Origin: Bacillota bacterium
Lineage (GTDB): Bacteria; Bacillota; Limnochordia; Darwinibacteriales; Darwinibacteriaceae
Length of the DNA: 8,320 nt
Direction of reading: 5' to 3'
NCBI GenBank assembly: GCA_012799115.1
Contig: JAAZLY010000018.1
Location: forward strand, 1 to 8,320
Part shown: piece after piece, positions 6,544 through 8,320 of the stretch
How positions within the stretch are numbered: position 1 is the first letter of the stretch
Layout of the letters: every line of letters begins with the position of its first letter
Notes under the pieces: generated by a model
What the model was told of the DNA's origin: nothing
Seen by the model: only the letters and a program-made list of their open reading frames with translations
Databases searched by the model: none
Made by a program: the position numbers and the translations under genes

Positions 6544-7609
6544 TGGAAATCCTCCTGAACATATTCTTGTCTCCCACGGTAGACGCACTCTCACGCAGAC
6601 TGAGCTGGACGTGTAACTGCAAATACGAAGGCGGGTGACCGCCTTGAATCCTTGCCAAGAGATAGTTAGCCATAAACTCGCCCTGTTCTTTTCGGGGGAT
6701 CCTCACCGAGGTAAGGGGAGGGTTGGTGTAGAGGCTATCTTCTGTATCATCCATGCTGACAATGGAAAGATCCTCGGGTACCCGAACTCCCATCCTCTGA
6801 CAACACGACAACGCCCCCATGGCCATCAGATCATTGTAAACAAAGACTGCAGTGCAATCTACATTTCGTCGTAGTAGTTCCCCCATCCCCATCAAACCTG
6901 CGGACTTGCTGGTGTTAAGGTCCGTAACTAACAAGCGCTCATCGACAGGTATGCCATGTGCCTCCAGTGCACTACGGTAACCTAAGGCACGGCGATTCTG
7001 CCACAGACCCTTTTTTGGAATCGAAAACAGACCTCCAATGCGCCGGTGTCCCTGGCTGATAAGAAACTCAATGGCCATACGAGCTCCCTCTCGAGTGTCA
7101 AACTCGACGACTCCTGTTCTGTCGCCCAGGGCATCGGTCAAGGGGTTTACGCTCCATCCCTTTTCCCGGGCGATCACGATGGGTACACCTCGATCAAGCA
7201 ACATTTCCAGCCGCCCAACCTCCTCCTTACCCATTTCTGACCCAACGATGGCCACACCGTCCGTCTTCCGTTGAATAAACATGTCTAGATACTTCAGAGT
7301 CTTGGTTCCTTCGGCTGTGTTACAGAGAATGACCGTATACCCATGTTGATAGGCTATGGACTCAAAGGCCATCGTTATTTCCGCAAAGTAACTGTTAGAA
7401 ATGTCATAAACCAAGAGCCCCAGTTGCTTGGTTTCCTTACCCGTGGCTAGACTCTGGGCCAGTAGATTTGGTTGATACTGGAGAGCCTCAATCGCTTCCA
7501 TCACTCTTTGCCGAGCTCTCTCCGATACATATTCTTTGCCGTTAACGACGCGAGACACCGTCGAGACAGATACACCTGCATGGTTTGCTACGTCGCGAAG
7601 AGTCGTCAT
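6530..7609 (-). CDS. LacI/GalR-family transcriptional regulator
   Basis: DNA-binding repressor, probably of its own operon, released or recruited by a sugar ligand. It has 359 residues, slightly long for the family. The helix-turn-helix occupies residues 3-24 (TLRDVANHAGVSVSTVSRVV). A hinge helix (about 47-57, PNLLAQSLATG) carries the Leu54 that usually wedges into the operator centre. A periplasmic-binding-protein-like ligand and dimerisation domain extends from about 62 to 340 (LGLLVYDISNSYFAEI, FVYNDLMAMGAL, VSMDDTEDSLYTNPPLTSVR). The last 20 or so residues form a short extension. The ATG at 7609 follows AGGTG with about 5 nt of spacing. It is the first gene of the sugar operon and its 3' end overlaps the GH2 gene. 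Two cre/LacI-like sites upstream are its likely targets, or those of CcpA. Confidence 0.95.
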   Translation of the reverse strand: MTTLRDVANHAGVSVSTVSRVVNGKEYVSERARQRVMEAIEALQYQPNLLAQSLATGKETKQLGLLVYDISNSYFAEITMAFESIAYQHGYTVILCNTAEGTKTLKYLDMFIQRKTDGVAIVGSEMGKEEVGRLEMLLDRGVPIVIAREKGWSVNPLTDALGDRTGVVEFDTREGARMAIEFLISQGHRRIGGLFSIPKKGLWQNRRALGYRSALEAHGIPVDERLLVTDLNTSKSAGLMGMGELLRRNVDCTAVFVYNDLMAMGALSCCQRMGVRVPEDLSIVSMDDTEDSLYTNPPLTSVRIPRKEQGEFMANYLLARIQGGHPPSYLQLHVQLSLRESASTVGDKNMFRRISNETS

Positions 7610-7643
7610 TCCATCACCTACCGGAGAAGTTATGCCATGTTTC

Positions 7644-7658
7644 TGGGAACGCTTGCAA
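7644..7658 (-). promoter_or_regulatory. cre/LacI-type operator O1
   Basis: On the minus strand TTGCAAGCGTTCCCA matches every defined position of the cre consensus WTGNAANCGNWNNCW. It lies 35 bp before the regulator start codon, downstream of the candidate promoter, where a bound repressor would act as a roadblock. LacI-family operators and CcpA cre sites look alike, so the cognate protein cannot be decided. Confidence 0.6.
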
Positions 7659-7681
7659 GTTCTCTATCTTTATTCTACAAA

Positions 7682-7710
7682 ACTTTATGCTTTCCTCCAT
7701 TCCTTAACAA
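7682..7710 (-). promoter_or_regulatory. Candidate promoter of the sugar operon
   Basis: TTGTTA (7710-7705) and TAAAGT (7687-7682) are separated by 17 bp; each matches four of six consensus bases. The pair lies between the two operator-like sites. This is the best pair seen in the region, but it is weak, and a TAGAAT at 7676-7671 without a good -35 is an alternative -10. Confidence 0.35.
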
Positions 7711-7780
7711 CAATCGCCACACAATTCGGTTTACGCCAGGTTATGGAGTTCTTTTGGTTTCGATATTGTAAATATTGCTA

Positions 7781-7795
7781 TGGTTGCGTTTGCAG
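7781..7795 (-). promoter_or_regulatory. cre/LacI-type operator O2 (upstream)
   Basis: On the minus strand CTGCAAACGCAACCA matches the cre consensus at all defined positions but the first. It shares TGCAA-N-CG and the terminal CCA with O1. It lies about 70 bp upstream of the candidate -35 box, which would suit repression by looping between two operators, or carbon catabolite control. Confidence 0.45.
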
Positions 7796-7803
7796 ACACG
7801 AGT

Positions 7804-7848
7804 AAAAAAGAGCCCGAAACACCCCTTCTTGTTGGGCATCTCAGGCTC
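7804..7848 (-). terminator. Intrinsic terminator of the MATE transporter gene
   Basis: On the minus strand GAGCCUGAGAUGCCC (7848-7834) pairs along its whole length, with some G-U pairs, with the segment ending CGGGCUC at 7810. Six U residues follow (7809-7804). It starts 39 nt after the transporter stop codon and separates that unit from the sugar operon. The plus strand has no T tract after the stem, so it acts in one direction. Confidence 0.9.
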
Positions 7849-7887
7849 AGATCATTGTGGAGTACATATCCGATCTATCTTGTACCG

Positions 7888-8320
7888 CTATCTTGTACCG
7901 GCCATTTCTGCGCTCGATGTCTTTACCCACCGCTTTCGAATCTGTTTGCGGGCATAGAAGAAGCTAGCTACTTGTCCGATTCCGGCCATAGTCCAGGTAA
8001 CGGGATAGGCCATGAAGAGAACCATCATCGTGGGATACCACTTAAACACTGTAACGAGCCACAGGATGCGTAGCAAACATGCTCCCACAAGTGTGGACAG
8101 CATGGGTAAGATGGAGTATCCCATGGCCCTTGTCATACCCGGGAAAACATTCATGATGCCAGCGGCGAAGTGAACAGCCATCATGATCCGGAGCCTCACC
8201 ATGCCTAGATCGATAACGGCCAAGTCGGTAGTATAAAGCCCCAAGAGAGGTCTGCCGAAAAGCACAGTCCCACCACCGATCAGGATCCAAGTGACAAACA
8301 CAAAGACAGTGGAAATCTTG
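7888..8320 (-). CDS. MATE-family efflux transporter, C-terminal 143 residues (5' end outside the window)
   Basis: Integral membrane antiporter of the multidrug and toxic compound extrusion family, which exports drugs or metabolites with Na+ or H+ entry. The visible part begins in a hydrophobic segment (TVFVFVTWILIGGGTVLFG). It continues with the typical C-terminal pattern LLGLYTTD, LGMVRLRIMMAVHFAAGIMN, the GMTRAMGYSILPML segment, and two more membrane segments. It ends in a basic tail (YARKQIRKRWVK). The reading frame stays open to the window edge, so the GTG at 8301 is an internal codon, not the start. The strong terminator after it shows that it is transcribed separately from the sugar operon, and nothing links its substrate to that operon. 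Confidence 0.9.
   Translation of the reverse strand, partial: KISTVFVFVTWILIGGGTVLFGRPLLGLYTTDLAVIDLGMVRLRIMMAVHFAAGIMNVFPGMTRAMGYSILPMLSTLVGACLLRILWLVTVFKWYPTMMVLFMAYPVTWTMAGIGQVASFFYARKQIRKRWVKTSSAEMAGTR

Noticed and set aside
6544..6594. Upstream in-frame start for the GH2 gene
   Set aside because: It would add 17 residues unlike the family and deepen the overlap with the regulator. AGGAGG is placed for the ATG at 6543.
7472..7805. Two plus-strand open frames (99 and 89 codons) over the start of the regulator gene and its upstream region
   Set aside because: They overlap each other in different frames and run antisense to the conserved helix-turn-helix and through the operators. Neither shows family features.
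8299..8301. GTG as start codon of the transporter at the right edge
   Set aside because: The frame is open to the window edge and the visible sequence matches only the C-terminal part of a MATE protein, so the gene begins outside.
1..8320. tRNA/rRNA genes, CRISPR arrays, insertion sequences
   Set aside because: No tRNA cloverleaf, rRNA segment, regularly spaced repeats, transposase or terminal inverted repeats were seen.

Overview
All recognisable genes in this window lie on the minus strand, so transcription runs from high to low coordinates. The window suggests a moderate-GC Bacillota (Firmicutes) bacterium. The evidence is a T-box riboswitch, strong AGGAGG-type ribosome binding sites, a sigma-A promoter, cre/LacI-type operators and a LacI-family sugar operon. 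Two details are unusual for a textbook Bacillus or Clostridium: the aspartyl-tRNA synthetase is of the archaeal/eukaryotic type, and the sugar-binding protein has a signal peptide without a lipobox. The second point hints at a diderm Firmicute lineage, but this is inference only.

Right edge (8320-7804): the C-terminal part of a MATE-family efflux transporter, closed by a strong intrinsic terminator. The intergenic region from 7803 to 7610 holds a weak promoter candidate and two similar cre/LacI-like operators about 137 bp apart.

Centre (7609-1170): a compact five-gene sugar operon. It encodes a LacI-family repressor, a cytoplasmic GH2 glycosidase, an extracytoplasmic sugar-binding protein and two ABC permease subunits. 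The solute would be captured by the binding protein, imported through the permease pair and cleaved inside the cell by the GH2 enzyme. The repressor presumably senses the sugar and controls the operon. No transporter ATPase is present, so one must be supplied from elsewhere. A perfect 15-bp hairpin sits between the binding-protein gene and the first permease gene, where it could allow higher expression of the binding protein.

Left edge (1115-1): a good sigma-A promoter, then a roughly 300-nt T-box leader and the first 253 codons of aspS. The leader has one Stem I with a GAC (Asp) specifier codon, a Stem II-type pseudoknot and a Stem III. These are followed by two complete, consecutive antiterminator/terminator modules, each with a UGGCACC bulge that can pair with the GCCA end of tRNA-Asp. 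This single-specifier, double-gate T-box is the most notable feature of the window. No terminator was seen between the sugar operon and this promoter, so the T-box terminators may also stop read-through from the operon.
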